This document shows, in pieces, positions 23,000 through 34,999 of a stretch of 64,000 nucleotides of DNA (position 1 is the stretch's first letter; each line of letters begins with the position of its first letter). The notes beneath the pieces are model-generated. The model searched no databases. It was not told where the DNA came from and saw only the letters and a list, made by a program, of their open reading frames with translations. The stretch spans positions 186,001 through 250,000 of the forward strand of contig BGZK01000758.1 in the NCBI GenBank assembly GCA_005406025.1. Direction: 5' to 3'. Origin of the DNA: Eumeta japonica. Its lineage: Eukaryota > Arthropoda > Insecta > Lepidoptera > Psychidae. The translations under genes and the position numbers were made by a program.

Positions 23000-25300
23000 T
23001 TCTCCCATATGCCGATAAAGAAGTTTCACTTCAAAAAAAACCTATAAATAGAGATAGTATTTATTTCGCATCTAAAAATCTCATAGGTGGTAAATTCGAA
23101 ATGCAAAGCATTGGAGCGATGTATAACTAGTATATATCAATATATAACGATATATAGCCGTTGTAAATATCGTTGTAAGTAATCCCTATGCAGGTGACAC
23201 GTCACTAGTTCACGTGTTACCTGCGTGGAGTTATCAGTCGCATGCGGAAACCGAAAACAGAAGCATTTCGGATTGAATTGAAATTTGAGACGAGAAACGA
23301 AGCTTACAGATAATCGTAATGTTTCTTCGAATGACTGAATGCAGCAGCCGAGTCAAACGACGGCTTAACGTTAAAGGGACCTAGAAACTAACTAATGGTG
23401 ACAGTCCGATGGTGTTGCACAATTTTTCTTAATTTTATTCTTTTGGATAGTTTGCGAAAAACTAGTAGTTATAGAGAAACTTCAAATCAGGTGGCGACTG
23501 TGATCTTCTCCACCGAATTACTACACGATCGATTGAAACCACACGCCGTATAAGGAATAGTTCTAAAGCTATAGAAAGTGCACTGAAAACAATTTTTTTT
23601 CGCCTGACCTATTCACGAAACCTTCTACCATCTAAACGCCATTTATTTTTCCGAATTTCAACGAATTGAAATGAAAACATTTTAGCGTAGTTATCTGATA
23701 ATGATAATACTGTTTCTTATTGCAATACGTAAGCCGGCTAGATATCTTAAGAAGGTTAAATTCTTCCTTGCAAAACGGAGTTCACCATGTTTACCATAAG
23801 AGCTGCACACAACACCGTCACAGGATGCCAGCGCCCTCTATCTAGTTGGTAATTAAAACTGTCATACCATGTTTATCTTTATAATTATCTAAAGAACGAT
23901 TTTACTAAGTACATTCTTTCTAATTTTTAGCAATATAGAAAAAAAATACTGAACTAGCCCATTTACCGATTGACGTGATAATGATTGCTATGTAGTGACA
24001 TCGATAATTTTCTAATTAATCGTGACATCGTATAAATGACGTGAGATAACAGTTCAATTAGTTCAATACGTGTAAGAACTTTATCGGTACATAAGTACAT
24101 ATTTTCTTGTATCAAAATATTTCTCACGAAATTGCATCGCTGTATATTTCAACAACTGATATATGACGTGTTCATTCGATGTTCTTCACGGTTACAATAT
24201 TATTTTCCCCGTGATAACGTCGAACATGATCGCCCTTTTCGCTGCGGTCGGGCGAAACGAGGTCGATGTATGAGATTCCAGTGCGTACTAGGAAATGACC
24301 TCGCCTATAACGCGCGCTGAAAGGACACATCATAGGTGAGATCACGAAGACCATAATCTGCGACCATAATGACTGTGCATGATAATAATGTCACTTTATT
24401 GATAGATTAACGCAATATTATCAGCCGTTCGCGAGAAATCGTCACTGATTATTTTCTTAATCGATACCATTAAAAGGTTTTAATGTACGGATACGAAAGT
24501 AAATGATAATTTTGCACTTTGTTCCGTCGACGGCGCGCGCGCCGTAAACAGTTCTACAGATACGACTAGATGCATTGATTTTGAAAAAAGTCGACTGCCA
24601 ATAACTATAAATTGCATTTCACCACATCGTTGTAAATAATCGTAAATATTACATTCAATGAGTTTGTTAATGATCTCTAAACGAGTTATAATAATTCTTA
24701 AACATTAATTTGCGATTTGGTAATGTATGATAACATTTGTAACATCGCGACGCGACGCTTCGAGAATAACTATATTCAATTGAAAAGCGAATAAAATTAG
24801 GAATTATTAAATTTACAAGCTTGATTTTAAAATTATTATCGTCGTAGATAAGGCTGAATTTTAAAGCGAAGCGATTAAAACGGAATCAAATAGGACGGCG
24901 TTAATATGAATTCACAGTTACCGCTTCGTCTAGAGTTCGGGCAAAAAAATGTAAACGATGTGCAGCCGAGACTGCAGCCGGCTCGAGGCGCGCACTTAAT
25001 TAGGCTTTCGCGTTCGCAAAATGCGAATTAGCGAAAGCCGCGAGACCGTGAACGACGCCGTCAAAATAATAGCAGCCCGAGGTATCGAGCCAATTACGAT
25101 GTGGGCGATATAATTTATTTAGAAATTAGTGGAAATATATTAAAATTAGAGAGAAATTAAACGCATTTGCTTTCTCGATACCGTCTACATTAACGTAATA
25201 AAGAGTGTAAAATTAAAACAGATATATCCAGTTTCATATTGGATGTCTAATAATAAAATAGAAATAAGAATTCAAATTTCTGTTTTTCGGTGTTCTAGTA
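23000..25300. other. Intron stretch, unclassified
   Basis: Mostly AT-rich with no supported exon. It holds a 16-bp self-complementary GC motif at about 24531 (ACGGCGCGCGCGCCGT) and the hairpin at 25003-25039. Frames at 24132-24354 are short and overlap on opposite strands without motifs. Confidence 0.5.
25003..25039. repeat. Imperfect hairpin GGCTTTCGC...GCGAAAGCC
   Basis: Outer 9-bp perfect stem (GGCTTTCGC / GCGAAAGCC) and inner 5-bp stem (TTCGC / GCGAA) around AAAAT, with a 1-nt and a 3-nt bulge. It lies in a GC-elevated patch starting about 24960. Confidence 0.6.
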
Positions 25301-25312
25301 TTTCGTATTTTC

Positions 25313-25425
25313 ACGACTCCGCTTGAGCACAAACTTCCGTTTCCTTTTCAATCCCGATTACGATTTCCGTATCGATTTCGTACGTGACCCCGACCCCCCT
25401 AACTCGATGCAGATCCTTAAAACTT
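25313..25425 (+). repeat. GATTCC-hexamer repeat family fragment
   Basis: ACGACTCCGCTTGAGCAC is followed by hexamer body (TTCAATCCCGATTACGATTT, CCGTATCGATTTCG) and ends CTAACTCGATGCAGATCC. The degraded head fits the CGACTTCGCCCGTGTG type. Confidence 0.45.
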
Positions 25426-26408
25426 GAGAAAAACACAAAATTCCCATTTAATACATTCAATAATAAAATCGCTTGCGTCTCAATTAAGTTTTGTGACAAA
25501 TATTTTCAATGTGCAGACACGAGAAGATTACACTATCTGTATTGATTGTATACATTATAATTTGTTGTAAAAATAAGCGATGCCCGAGCTGTATCCCCGT
25601 GCGCAGCCGCCGCTCACGCCGCACAGGCAGTCGCTGTTAATTGTTAACTTCTGTTCGGGTTTCAACAAATCGATCTTCGATATTTACATTGAGATGAAGA
25701 TATATCCCATTGTAAATAAAAACGTCGACTACAAAATGTAATACAAAATGTATCCTATTAACAAATCACTCAAACAGACATACAGAACTAGAATTCTAAA
25801 AACACTCGAATGATGCTCACGCAATAAGATTCACGAACGAGTATTTATAAATATGTACCATGATTCCGTCGCATTTAGACATTAATTTTGAAATTATACA
25901 CATACGTTTTGTTTTATTTATTTGTATACGAGGAACGTTGTTTGAAATTTTTTAGTGTTAATAAATACTAATGTCTGTTTATGACTTTGTATTTCTATGC
26001 CACTGAAATATTGTTTATTAAGTCGAAATTAATGTCAATCTTTCCCCTCACATTCTCAGTTGACATATCACGAGTAGGTTTCACGAAACAGTCGCTAGGA
26101 ATATCGTAATTTGCTATCATATCTTACGTATGGATACGTATGTGTTTAATTAAGAATGCTATAACAATATAACACAAGAATATATAATGACAAATTAGAT
26201 GTAAGTTGATGTTTGTACTATTTACAAATTCCTTTTGAAAACCAAAGAAAGGACATAACTAGAATTCGATATGTCATCGATCAGAAACGGGAATACGCCG
26301 GGATCAAAGGCAAGATTAAGGTCGAAATGTAAATCGGCAGTAGGAATTTATTTTATTATCACGCGGGCTAAACCACAGCTGGCCGCTGGTATTCAATAAG
26401 CCGTAAGT

Positions 26409-26711
26409 CTAGAAACTGTCTACGATTGATTTAATCCTGAGAGCGAATCCACACCTCGCAGACACCTTATCACGGACGGGGGCCGCCGCGGTGAGGCGCC
26501 GAGCAGCCCTAAGACGCCGGCGGCGCGCGGAGGCCGCGGCGTTTGTAGGGCGTCCCAGAATAGCGCGGAGTATTTTCCAGTGGCCACATGCCGCGCGCCT
26601 AAAATAGTGCTCCCGCGGCGCCGACACCCGACCCCTGGCCCACGCGCCATGTGGGTCGCCGATGTGTGAAGTCTGTTTGTCTGTCTGGTTTTTTAATCGG
26701 CCACATGCCAC
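26409..26711. other. GC-rich island, open on the minus strand
   Basis: About 300 bases of high GC inside AT-rich intron. A 100-codon minus-strand frame covers it, but its Arg/Ala-rich translation has no recognisable motif and it overlaps a second frame, so I do not call a gene. A regulatory island or repeat-derived GC block are alternatives. Confidence 0.35.
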
Positions 26712-27394
26712 CGGAGCACGGGACGAAAGGGATTATTGCCGTGGCCATCGTTTGATACATCGTTGTGCTTACTCCGCGCCTTCTAAAGTTTACGAAACTG
26801 TTAGTGAATATTTTTACTAGATTGCGGCAAAGCTACGGGTTACTGGTTCGACGATCCGGTCACTGCATTAAAAAAATATAATGATATAACGTGCGGTGAC
26901 ATTCGATAGATTTTTTAAGGTCACTAATATTATATTTTTCGTTATTCTTGAACAGAATTAATGTTAGCGGGATATGTATACAAGAACAAACAGTGGAACA
27001 TCATTAGACAGGTCTCTTAAAAGAAATATGACACTTGTCTATTTTGCGTTTTTAAGCTTCCATTTGAGAAATGATGTCAGCTTATGATGTTAAGGTTCTA
27101 GACCAGTGCTCAGTAACAACATACCTTAACCTTTGACTTAAGCACTTAGCGTTGAAAAAGATAATTCTTTATCTTATTATCAGGTCATACAAAATAATTT
27201 TTGAAAAACAATTTTTAACCAAAAATCACTGGCTGCTTTTACCTATTTATAAAATTCGATTACTTAAAATAATATGGACGTTCTTAATTAAAATGTTCAT
27301 TCACATCTTTTTCTCTACGAGGAAAATTGAAATATTCTATTTCACTGAAAGATGATATTGTCCAACTTCAAATGTCGATTGGAACCAGAAGAAC

Positions 27395-27665
27395 TATTTA
27401 TATAAATTGCGGATGGAGTTCAAAGACAAAAGTCTTTGTTTGCCGCCAGTTCAACGAATTTGATCACGGTCGAGCTACTTTGGCCGACAGAGAACGAAAT
27501 GGCCGCCGTTTGACGGCTTTACAGAAGAAAGTATGCCGACAGTAAAAACATTCATTTAAGAGAATAGACGAATTACATGCGAAGAGATTCAGCTTATATG
27601 GCAGATCGCATCGGGACGTATACATGAAATTGCCGAAAAGATGCCGGCGAGAATAGAGGTGCTGT
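27395..27665 (+). pseudogene. Decayed mariner-family transposase, N-terminal half
   Basis: In shifting frames one reads FVCRQFNEFDHGRATLADRE then RNGRR, followed after a stop by RRITCEEIQLIWQIASGRIH. These fit the transposase region that links the N-terminal DNA-binding helices (FNEFNRGR-SLAD-E-R-GRP) to the -RRVTYREIE- segment. The catalytic DDD part is not recognisable. Stop codons and frameshifts show it is inactive. The small frame at 27327-27545 is a piece of it. Confidence 0.6.
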
Positions 27666-27799
27666 TCCACGAAGTGTGTCACCCCCGACTGGTCGTTGTA
27701 CAATGTATCTAAAATGCACAATCATGAAAATTAACAAGGTTTTAGGTGTATGGTGATAAATTAACAAGTTCAGGAAGATAGTGTGATTTTATATGAGTA

Positions 27800-28095
27800 C
27801 AAGAATTTTTTAAGTCGGTTTAAAAGCACAAATACGAAGATGAAGTCGCAGGCAAATGTCAGTGCCCCATTTTGCTGAGAGATAGAACAGGTTTTTATTA
27901 GTGAAAATATTTTTTGGAATCAGTTCAGTAGTTCGGTTTAGCAGTAGAAGGACGCGAATAAAACCGAAGACAAATGCAAAATTTTTCCTTTGTCAGAACT
28001 TTCCGGGCGCGCGTATGACATATCACCAAAGTTTCATAGCGATTGGACAAATGTTATAGGCAAGCGTAGAATACGAATGAGACACATATATAAAT
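27800..28095 (+). repeat. Dispersed LINE/SINE-like tail repeat
   Basis: CACAAATACGAAGATGAAGT, then GGAATCAGTTCAGTAGTTCG and later GCGTATGACATATCACCAAA followed by TTTCATAGCGATTGGACAAA. The last two segments parallel GCGTGCAACATATCACTTAA and the following bases at 61670-61710, so both are diverged copies of the same 3' region. Confidence 0.5.
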
Positions 28096-28525
28096 TTAAT
28101 TTTATATATTATTATAATACAGTATATGTGATTGAATTTAAATTAATTTCAATGTATCTGCATAACGGTTTAAGACTAAACATATTTTAAATTGCGTGAT
28201 ACTATCAAATCAATTCAGTGATAAAAACGATGATAATTTCATAACACAGAAATAAATATTTAGCGTCACCTAGAGGCCTAGCGGCGCGGCCGGCCCGGTC
28301 ATCTGTCGCCGGTCGCCGCGGCCGGTTTTGACCGAGCGGCCGGTAATTTATGTCGTTCCGTTTCACGTTTATTAGCATCTAAATTCCTTTTCGACATTAT
28401 CGAGTGCCGTTTTTCCAATAATTTTAACACTTTTGTTTTATTTTAGGAACATTTTGAAAAAGTGTTCACCCGGTCGTTCTGTGAAAATATAGAATTAAAA
28501 ACTGATTGTTGTTTCATTTCAAACA

Positions 28526-29049
28526 AAAGTCGGACTAGTGCAAGTAGGACTCGTGCCTCGAAGGTTTCGTAGAAAGATATTTAACAGTTATTTTTTCAGA
28601 AAGCTTAAGGGAAAAAATTTTTAAAGTTTCAAATTTTTGTAGCCTTCAATTTTCATCATAAATGTTTTTCCGTATATACACACACTAGCCTAGACTAGAC
28701 ACTACAATTCTAAAATGTTGGAAACTCGTACAAATATTATTTATATAATGAAACTACAAGTGAGATCTTGCTCATTACCAAATTTCATACTTAAAGGTCA
28801 ACGAGATTTACTCTAATGTTTAAAGGGGGTTTACGAGTATCGACAAAATGACTTTAACTTCTGAGTGTGTCGATTTAGACGTTTGAGTTTTTGAAGCCTC
28901 AACGGAATATTCGACCTTAGCACTTTGTATTAATTTTAACTTGACATATCTATTCGTTCTGCGAAAGTGTCTTAGAAGACGGAGAGACACACAGGCAGAC
29001 GGGCAACAAAGTGAATCCTATAGATTTCTCCTTTTGAGGTAGGAATCCT
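28526..29049 (-). repeat. Full-length TTAGGGTTCC...CTCGCACTTGG repeat, reverse
   Basis: The left end AAGTCGGACTAGTGCAAGTA then GGACTCGTGCCTCGAAGG is the inverted, diverged form of the right end at 18740-18771. The right end has ACAGGCAGACGGGCAACAAA then CTTTTGAGGTAGGAATCC, the inverse of the TTAGGGTTCCGTACC end. It is 524 bp, similar to the 501-bp copy at 18271. Confidence 0.65.
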
Positions 29050-29464
29050 TACAAATATTGAAGTCTAATTCGGTTACATCACGGAGCATCCAATTTAAAC
29101 ATGAATTCGATGTGTCGACATTTCCATTAAGCGATTACGCCCAGAGTTTCTTAGGCTACTTTTCTTATATATCTCCTTAATATATAAAATTTCAGTGTCA
29201 CGTTATTTGTCCGTGATAAACTCGGAAACTACTAAACCAGTCTTAATGAAAATTTGGTGGCGTAGTTGTCGAAATCAATTTTTTTTTATTTTTTCAACGA
29301 ATTTTTTCTTAAATTCTGTTTCGGATTTCTAAAATACATACAAACTCAATTTTTAAATTCCTTAGACTCCTGCCTAATGGGATAAGGCGGATTGATATAT
29401 TGTTGGCCAAGTCGTACCACATTAAATTTAAATTCATTATTATACTTTAACACAACAATATTTT

Positions 29465-29815
29465 GAAAATTTAGACCGGTAGTGGGATCGGAATTGAAAA
29501 CGGGACGGGAAGCAAAATTGACCGCGAGATGAACGAATTATTTTTTTTACAAAAGATGAAGGAATTATTTGCCCCCGGCTACTTCCAAATCGGAACTATG
29601 ACTTCAAAATTGAAAACGAGATGAAGAACAGAATCGCGAATGGGAACAGAATCAAAATCGAAAAAGGGACCAGGTCTGAAATTGAGAACGAATGTGGGGA
29701 CGAGATCAGGATCAAAAGTGTGACTGGAATCGGAACCGAAAGTGAGACCAGGATTGAGATTGAAATCGATCAATACAAAAGATGAAGAAATTCATTCTAT
29801 GTCCATGATGGCGGA
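29465..29815 (-). repeat. GATTCC-hexamer repeat family, best-ordered reverse copy
   Basis: On the minus strand it begins with ...CATGGACATAGAATGAATTT then CTTCATCTTTTGTATTGATC and GATTTC. The body CACTTTTGATCCTGATCTCG then TCCCCACATTCGTTC is nearly co-linear with 60915-60955. It ends AGTTCCGATTTGGAAGTAGC then CGGGGGC. A 64-codon frame rich in Asp/Phe/Pro arises from the hexamer body and is not a gene. Confidence 0.65.
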
Positions 29816-30104
29816 GACGGCCAAGACACCCACAAGAAGGGGCAGAACAATGTCTGCCGGATCAGCTGATTTATTTGAGAATGAGTACGCTGACATTATT
29901 ATTTAGTTAACTTTAAAGGTAATCAAACTGTACAAAAGTATTGAATTACCAAGAAGACAGAGAAAGCACGTAACTACTATGTACTTATGTAACTTAGCTT
30001 TAAACAACACATTTTACTCCTAACTCTATTTTGCAAAAAAAGACAGAAAATAATATTCGATAACTTACAAATCGTTGTTTTTTTATAATATGTTATATAT
30101 ATAT

Positions 30105-30520
30105 TTTTAATTTTTAACACGCTTTTATTAGCTTCACTTGTATGTTTGTTTGTTTTCTTGTTTGCTTGTTTGTTTGTAACCGACTTCTTTGAACTCGATT
30201 TTGACCCACGTTGAACGGTCAGATTTTATTGAAACTTTGTAGACTTATCAAGGACCGGTGACAATACAATAATTTGATAAGTTTGTCTAATTGTCCTGGT
30301 CAGGATCGCCAGGATTAATTAATTTGGTTTGGTAATTCTATTTGGTATCAATGTAAATACAATCAGTTCAAAATAGGGACTTACGAATAAACAGAATTAA
30401 TATAAAAAATATAGTTTAAAAAAACTAAAAACACGCTTTAATCATCAAATTGAACTAAAAAGTGGAAAATAAATATAGTTTAAAAAACTATATTTATTAT
30501 TACTATATTTAGTCGGCTTA
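30105..30520 (+). repeat. Dispersed repeat with (GTTT)n and GACCGGTGACAATACAA
   Basis: ACACGCTTTTATTAGCTTCA, a GTTTGTTTG run, then GTAACCGACTTCTTTGAACT and AAGGACCGGTGACAATACAA with CAGGATCGCCAGGATTAATT. I recognise this as a common lepidopteran repeat. A 14-bp AT-rich palindrome with a 3-nt loop is near the right end (about 30469-30499). Confidence 0.6.
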
Positions 30521-30734
30521 CATATTATTTGTATTGAAATATTTACAGTCAAATAATAATTATCTTATTGTGGAGTAACAAACACCACGATCACTTAAAG
30601 AAATTTGTAATAAATAGCGTTCCGAGCTTTTAAAACGAGAAGATTTGTTTCTATATCGTCATTGGTATTGAAAATAAAAAATACACTGCTTTAAAAATTG
30701 AAATAACTATTAAAACTTTACAAAAGACTCACAA

Positions 30735-30878
30735 TAGTTGTAAATTTTAATGACAATGTTAACTAACAATGAATAGTCTGTTAATTTAAGTTTAGACTCT
30801 TTTCTTCATATAAAATCATTCTTCATTTTGTTTTAACAGCCTCTTTAATTGTTAACATTGATTGGTGAAATTGGATCT
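30735..30878. mobile_element. MITE-like element, diverged copy 2
   Basis: The right end ATTGTTAACATTGATTGG then TGAAATTGGATCT matches the right end of the copy at 8771-8898, and the middle TCTGTTAATTTAA...TTT matches GCTGTTAATTTAAATCTTTT. The left terminal repeat is degraded (GTAAATTTTAATGACAATGT then TAACTA). Confidence 0.55.
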
Positions 30879-31411
30879 TAGTCGATTAATTTATTTAGAA
30901 GTTATGTGAAGAAAATATCTACTTGAAATACTTCTTTAACGATATGTTTCGATTATATTTTAATGGATTTTAATACTGATATGCTAATGCATTAACGTTC
31001 AATTAATTAATTATAATGGGCTTTGCACTATTCGGCGACTTTCATTGAGGATTCAAGCTGATCAAATTTTAGTGATAACCGATCTAATATTTAATAATGT
31101 TAAAACAATGTTGATAATTAAAAAGACTGAGTTTACTCAAATGTAAATGTAAGGAAATCTAAAGTGTGTGAAACTTTTTGAGTGTTACAAAATAACTCTT
31201 AATCAATTGTTCACTTCAGAAGCTCTTTGAAAAAAAAAATTTTCTAGAAAATATTCGCTTAGACCCCGTAAAAGCGGAAATAGGTCCGTATTGCGTATAT
31301 GCACAATATACAAGGACTGATGTAACGCAAATCAATACATTTTGTCATCATTCGCGTTGCAATGAGCAATCACGGACGAGCGGTGTCGGCGCGGCCGGCG
31401 CCGGCGCCCCG

Positions 31412-31420
31412 CTATTTATA
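31412..31420 (-). promoter_or_regulatory. TATA box in a GC-rich island (candidate internal promoter)
   Basis: The minus strand reads TATAAATAG, a canonical arthropod TATA form, inside a GC-rich island at about 31375-31475. Its direction matches the host minus-strand gene, so it could start a short isoform that reaches the exon at 12963. The + strand CTATTTATAGG is also TATA-like. No clear initiator is seen 30 bases downstream, so this remains a guess. Confidence 0.3.
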
Positions 31421-32505
31421 GGCGCCCGGCCGCCGCAAGTTCACCGGCGGCCGGCGCCGACAACTTCATGAACTTAACGGTCATATTGCAGTTCCGTCGA
31501 TGTAAACGTCATCGGAGTGCACATCACAGCGCACACTCACAAACGAACACACCAAAATCTCGTAAATATTGAAAAGTAACTAACTATCAACTCGTAGCTT
31601 TACTCGAGTACTTTAAAATTTGTTCCGGTGACGAAAATATTCATATGGTGATCTTTTACTTTAAAATAATATGTTACAATGTATAGGGTCATGTCAAATT
31701 CTGCCCCAACACCACCCAGTATTCGTTTTTATTACAATAACATTTTATAAATTAAATTATAATTATTTGTATTGTTAAAAATGTAAAACCCCTATAAGTG
31801 TGTAATTTATTATAAGCGTATTGAAGCAAAAGAAGGACTCAATTATATGAATTGCCATATTACGACAAGACTGTGTGCACTGAAATTACTATAAATCAAA
31901 CTACTTACTGACTTTGATAAGGATAGCACCTGATCTTGTAGCTACCGTCATTTTTTGATGTTTATATCTTGAAAACTAGATAAAAATAGCTTTGGCGACA
32001 TTAATGAAGGCGTATCAAAGGGGCATTATCTCGTTATTAAATTTCATAATAATGATAATATAATTTGTAGTCGTCTGAGAGCTTGTATGATTCGTCATCA
32101 AATTGTACAAAATCCAAAGTTGAGTCGATTCTGAAGCGGGTAGAGTTTGAAAGGCACACTTAAAACGATTGCAAACCTCGACATTCGTAGCTATTTATTA
32201 ATTAGGAACACTGTATCTCGACTAATACGGCAAAGACATTGTGTTCGAAGGCGATTACCATATTAAGGCATTGATACAGTATTTTTCTTAAAATCATGTT
32301 TTCTTTTTATCCATCGATGTACTAAATCTCAGTTACTCCCAATTTCCTCTCCTACTTTTGAACTTCGATTCCGCGTAAGTCATTTTGTGCATGTCAATTA
32401 ACCAGAGTGTAATTCGTATGCGTGGATATGTAACTTAACCGCCAATGTAATTAATATATAATATCAAAAAATGACATTCCAATTAATAAACTAAATTTTT
32501 AACAT

Positions 32506-32690
32506 TTGCTTAGCCGTTCGATATCTGTCAATCCTCTCGAACCGATATTCAATTCTTTGGCTGAGAATTCTCAGTGGAAGAATAGATTTGAGGATCAGCA
32601 GTGGGTCGCATGCTGCACGTTACTGCACGTTGCAGGCATGCGTCTAATCGTTGGACTTAAGCGAAATAATACTGTACACGGTAGAAGAGT
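32506..32690 (+). repeat. Single-arm relative of the 59.8-kb palindrome repeat
   Basis: TTCGATATCTGTCAATCCTC then TCGAACCGATATTCAATTC and later TCAGCAGTGGGTCGCATGCT then GCACGTT...GTTGCAGGCATGCG. This parallels the right arm at 59942-60065 segment by segment at about 70 to 80% by eye. Here only one arm is present. A 68-codon frame crosses it without motif. Confidence 0.65.
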
Positions 32691-32744
32691 GCAGTTCGCT
32701 CAAGTTTCGTGATTAGACGAAATCAGTAACCGATTGAACGCCCT

Positions 32745-32955
32745 GGGAGTTTGCGCGGACGCCGCCGCCGGCCGCTCGGCGTTTTCCATTCTCGTAGCGG
32801 CTTTTCCGACGGGGCCCGCCGGCCGCTCGCGCGCGCCGTCTCGCCTGTTTGCTCAACTGCTGCGGGCGCGCCGCGCGTCAAAGCCGGCGCCGCGGCCTGC
32901 TGACTCACCCCCGTTTCGCCTGTCGCCGGCGCGCCGTGCGACCTTCCACCCGAAC
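32745..32955. other. GC-rich island
   Basis: About 200 bases with very high GC and open frames on both strands (61 and 80 codons), which is typical of stop-poor GC DNA rather than coding. It abuts the repeat at 32506. No splice pair fits a supported exon. Confidence 0.4.
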
Positions 32956-32999
32956 ACTAACTACATACAGTTCTAAAAACTTCCACTAACAGTAGTTCA

Positions 33000-34300
33000 A
33001 AAAATGTATAATGTATGTTACATAATTAAATTGTTTAGTATGTTTCTGTACCATATTTCTATCCTTTAGAAATATAGGTCGATTTTTAATTATTCATATG
33101 TTAATAATTCGCTTTTTTTTTTCGACAAGAAAATCTTGAATAATAATGATCGATTGAGTTAAAAATTCCTATAAAACACTTGTCGAGAAAATAAGCAAAG
33201 GTTTCATTTTTAATTAATCTTTTGTGTGAACTGATTATAATTAGCTTTTAGCATTCTCTAACCCTTAGAGATATTTATGAATTTAATATAAAAACTGCCT
33301 GACAAAAAATTTGAAATTATAAATATGAAATTTATATAGTATAATATTATTTAATTAAATGAAAAGATTAAGCAAAAAAGTCGTCAAATATATTTTTTAA
33401 TTTGCCCAGGGATCAAATAATTTTAAATAACCATAAACTACGAGAAAAAATTAATTCGTTTGCATTTCGATTAAAATATTATATGGAAAGACATCCGGTT
33501 CGAAGATTTATAATTTATATTACTGGACGTTCCAACAATGAGCCATTGTCGCGTCATCTGATTCTTTCGTCTATCTAAAAATTAATACAGTGGTCTAGAC
33601 CAGCCGCTGATACAGGCAAAAAATTATATTCAAGAATAAGATTCCATTGGACAAAATCTTGATACCGAAATCATTTTTTTGTTTCTATTGACACTAATGT
33701 ATTAAATGTTGGCGTACTTCGTGATTTTATGTACGTGGTGGTTATACTTTGATGTTGTTTTTCCTTTTAGGATGATAGAACTGGCTCGTTATATTTTTTT
33801 TGTGAAATCCTTTTCGTAATAACCAAAGGATCTTTTTACGCTTACGTATTAAACATCGTAGACTGTCTTAAATTCTATTCTTTTCATTTCGCTACCTAAT
33901 TTGTATTATATTAAATCTATTTTAATTTGTTGTTGTTAATACATAAACGATATACTGTAAACAATATTTAATTCTATAAAACCTTATCTACCTCCAAAGC
34001 TGTAAAAGAAGTCAAACCAAAGAATACGAACAGAATTGCTATCGGGGCATGCTTTTTATTTTCTTACATTTTGGGGAACGTATATTGATTGCTTAAATGT
34101 CAAGCGAATTATAAAGTCTTGATATAAGCTAGTGGAGTAAAAATTCTATTGTTTTAACCCTTCCTTCTTTTTGTTTATATACTTAAATTTGTAATGAAAC
34201 GCCAAATCGATATGCCACTGAAGACAGGGGCTACATCGGCAAACCTAACAACCACCCAACTCATAGAATATCTTATCTAATATAAATTGTAAAAAGACGT
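33000..34300. other. Intron stretch, nothing recognised
   Basis: AT-rich sequence without repeats or exons that I can support. A small GGTCTAGACC palindrome lies at about 33592. Confidence 0.5.
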
Positions 34301-34309
34301 CGTCGTCGA

Positions 34310-34935
34310 CACCGCACGATGCATGCGTCAGCGACATGGGGAACGATACACGTGTGCATCAGCATGCGCCGCGTGGAGAGCGCGTCGAGTGACGTGGAAC
34401 CTCCAAGGGTTATTTACGCATGGGTCATTTCGCACGCCTTCGTCTGGTCACAGGCCGCAGGTACGAAAACGACGAGAGGAATGAAAAATCTCGTCCAAGC
34501 GGCATCGTGTTGTCCGCATCTTGCGCGAGTGTCGTTCGACTTGCGTGCCGCGCTGTGAGATTCCAGCGAACATGAGTCACGGCTGATCGTCGTCCGTGAC
34601 TCACTCTCTATTAGACAAAGGTCATACATAATACGGGTATGGGCGAGTGTAATCGGGTCAGGGCGATTCGGGGGGTTCGCACGTTTCGCGTCGGGCACGA
34701 GCCCGCTGCGGGGCGAGTTGGGGGCGCGGGGCGGCGCGCGCGGCGGGGGCGGCGAGGGCGAGTTGCGGCATGGGGGTCGTCGACTCGCCGGTGAAGGGCA
34801 GCGCCGTGCGTTCGCTTTCGTCGGCGCAGGGCGGTGCGGGCGGGCGGCGGGGGGCGCCGACGCGACACGTATTGATCGCCGCAGCCTCCGCGCCCGCACC
34901 GCACCGCCCGATCTCATTCGAGGATCTCTCCTGTG
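34310..34935. promoter_or_regulatory. GC-rich island, candidate cis-regulatory region
   Basis: Over 600 bases of elevated GC, the second longest such block here. A 167-codon minus-strand frame and an 89-codon plus-strand frame overlap. Their translations are Arg/Pro/Ala-rich without domains, so they are more likely composition artefacts. It includes the inverted AP-1 pair at 34573-34603. An alternative first exon on the minus strand cannot be excluded. Confidence 0.35.
34573..34603. promoter_or_regulatory. Inverted pair of AP-1 (TRE) sites in a hairpin
   Basis: TGAGTCACGG at 34573-34582 and its exact complement CCGTGACTCA at 34594-34603, separated by 11 bases. Both outer parts are consensus TRE sites (TGAGTCA / TGACTCA), bound in animals by bZIP dimers of the Jun/Fos, Maf or CNC type. 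Function here is inferred from motif only. Confidence 0.4.
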
Positions 34936-34999
34936 CGTTCGGATTTACTGCCTATTGTATTTTATAGCTGTCGGTCGAGTGCTCTAGCCGGGTATTTAA

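Noticed and set aside
29579..29773. Asp/Phe/Pro-rich 64-codon frame resembling a repeat protein
   Set aside because: The periodicity comes from the hexamer DNA repeat; the same kind of false frame occurs in other copies (47284-47520, 61253-61450).
34414..34917. 167-codon minus-strand open frame
   Set aside because: It spans a GC island in which two other long frames are open on both strands. The translation is Arg/Pro/Ala-rich with no motif, and no splice junction or codon pattern supports it.
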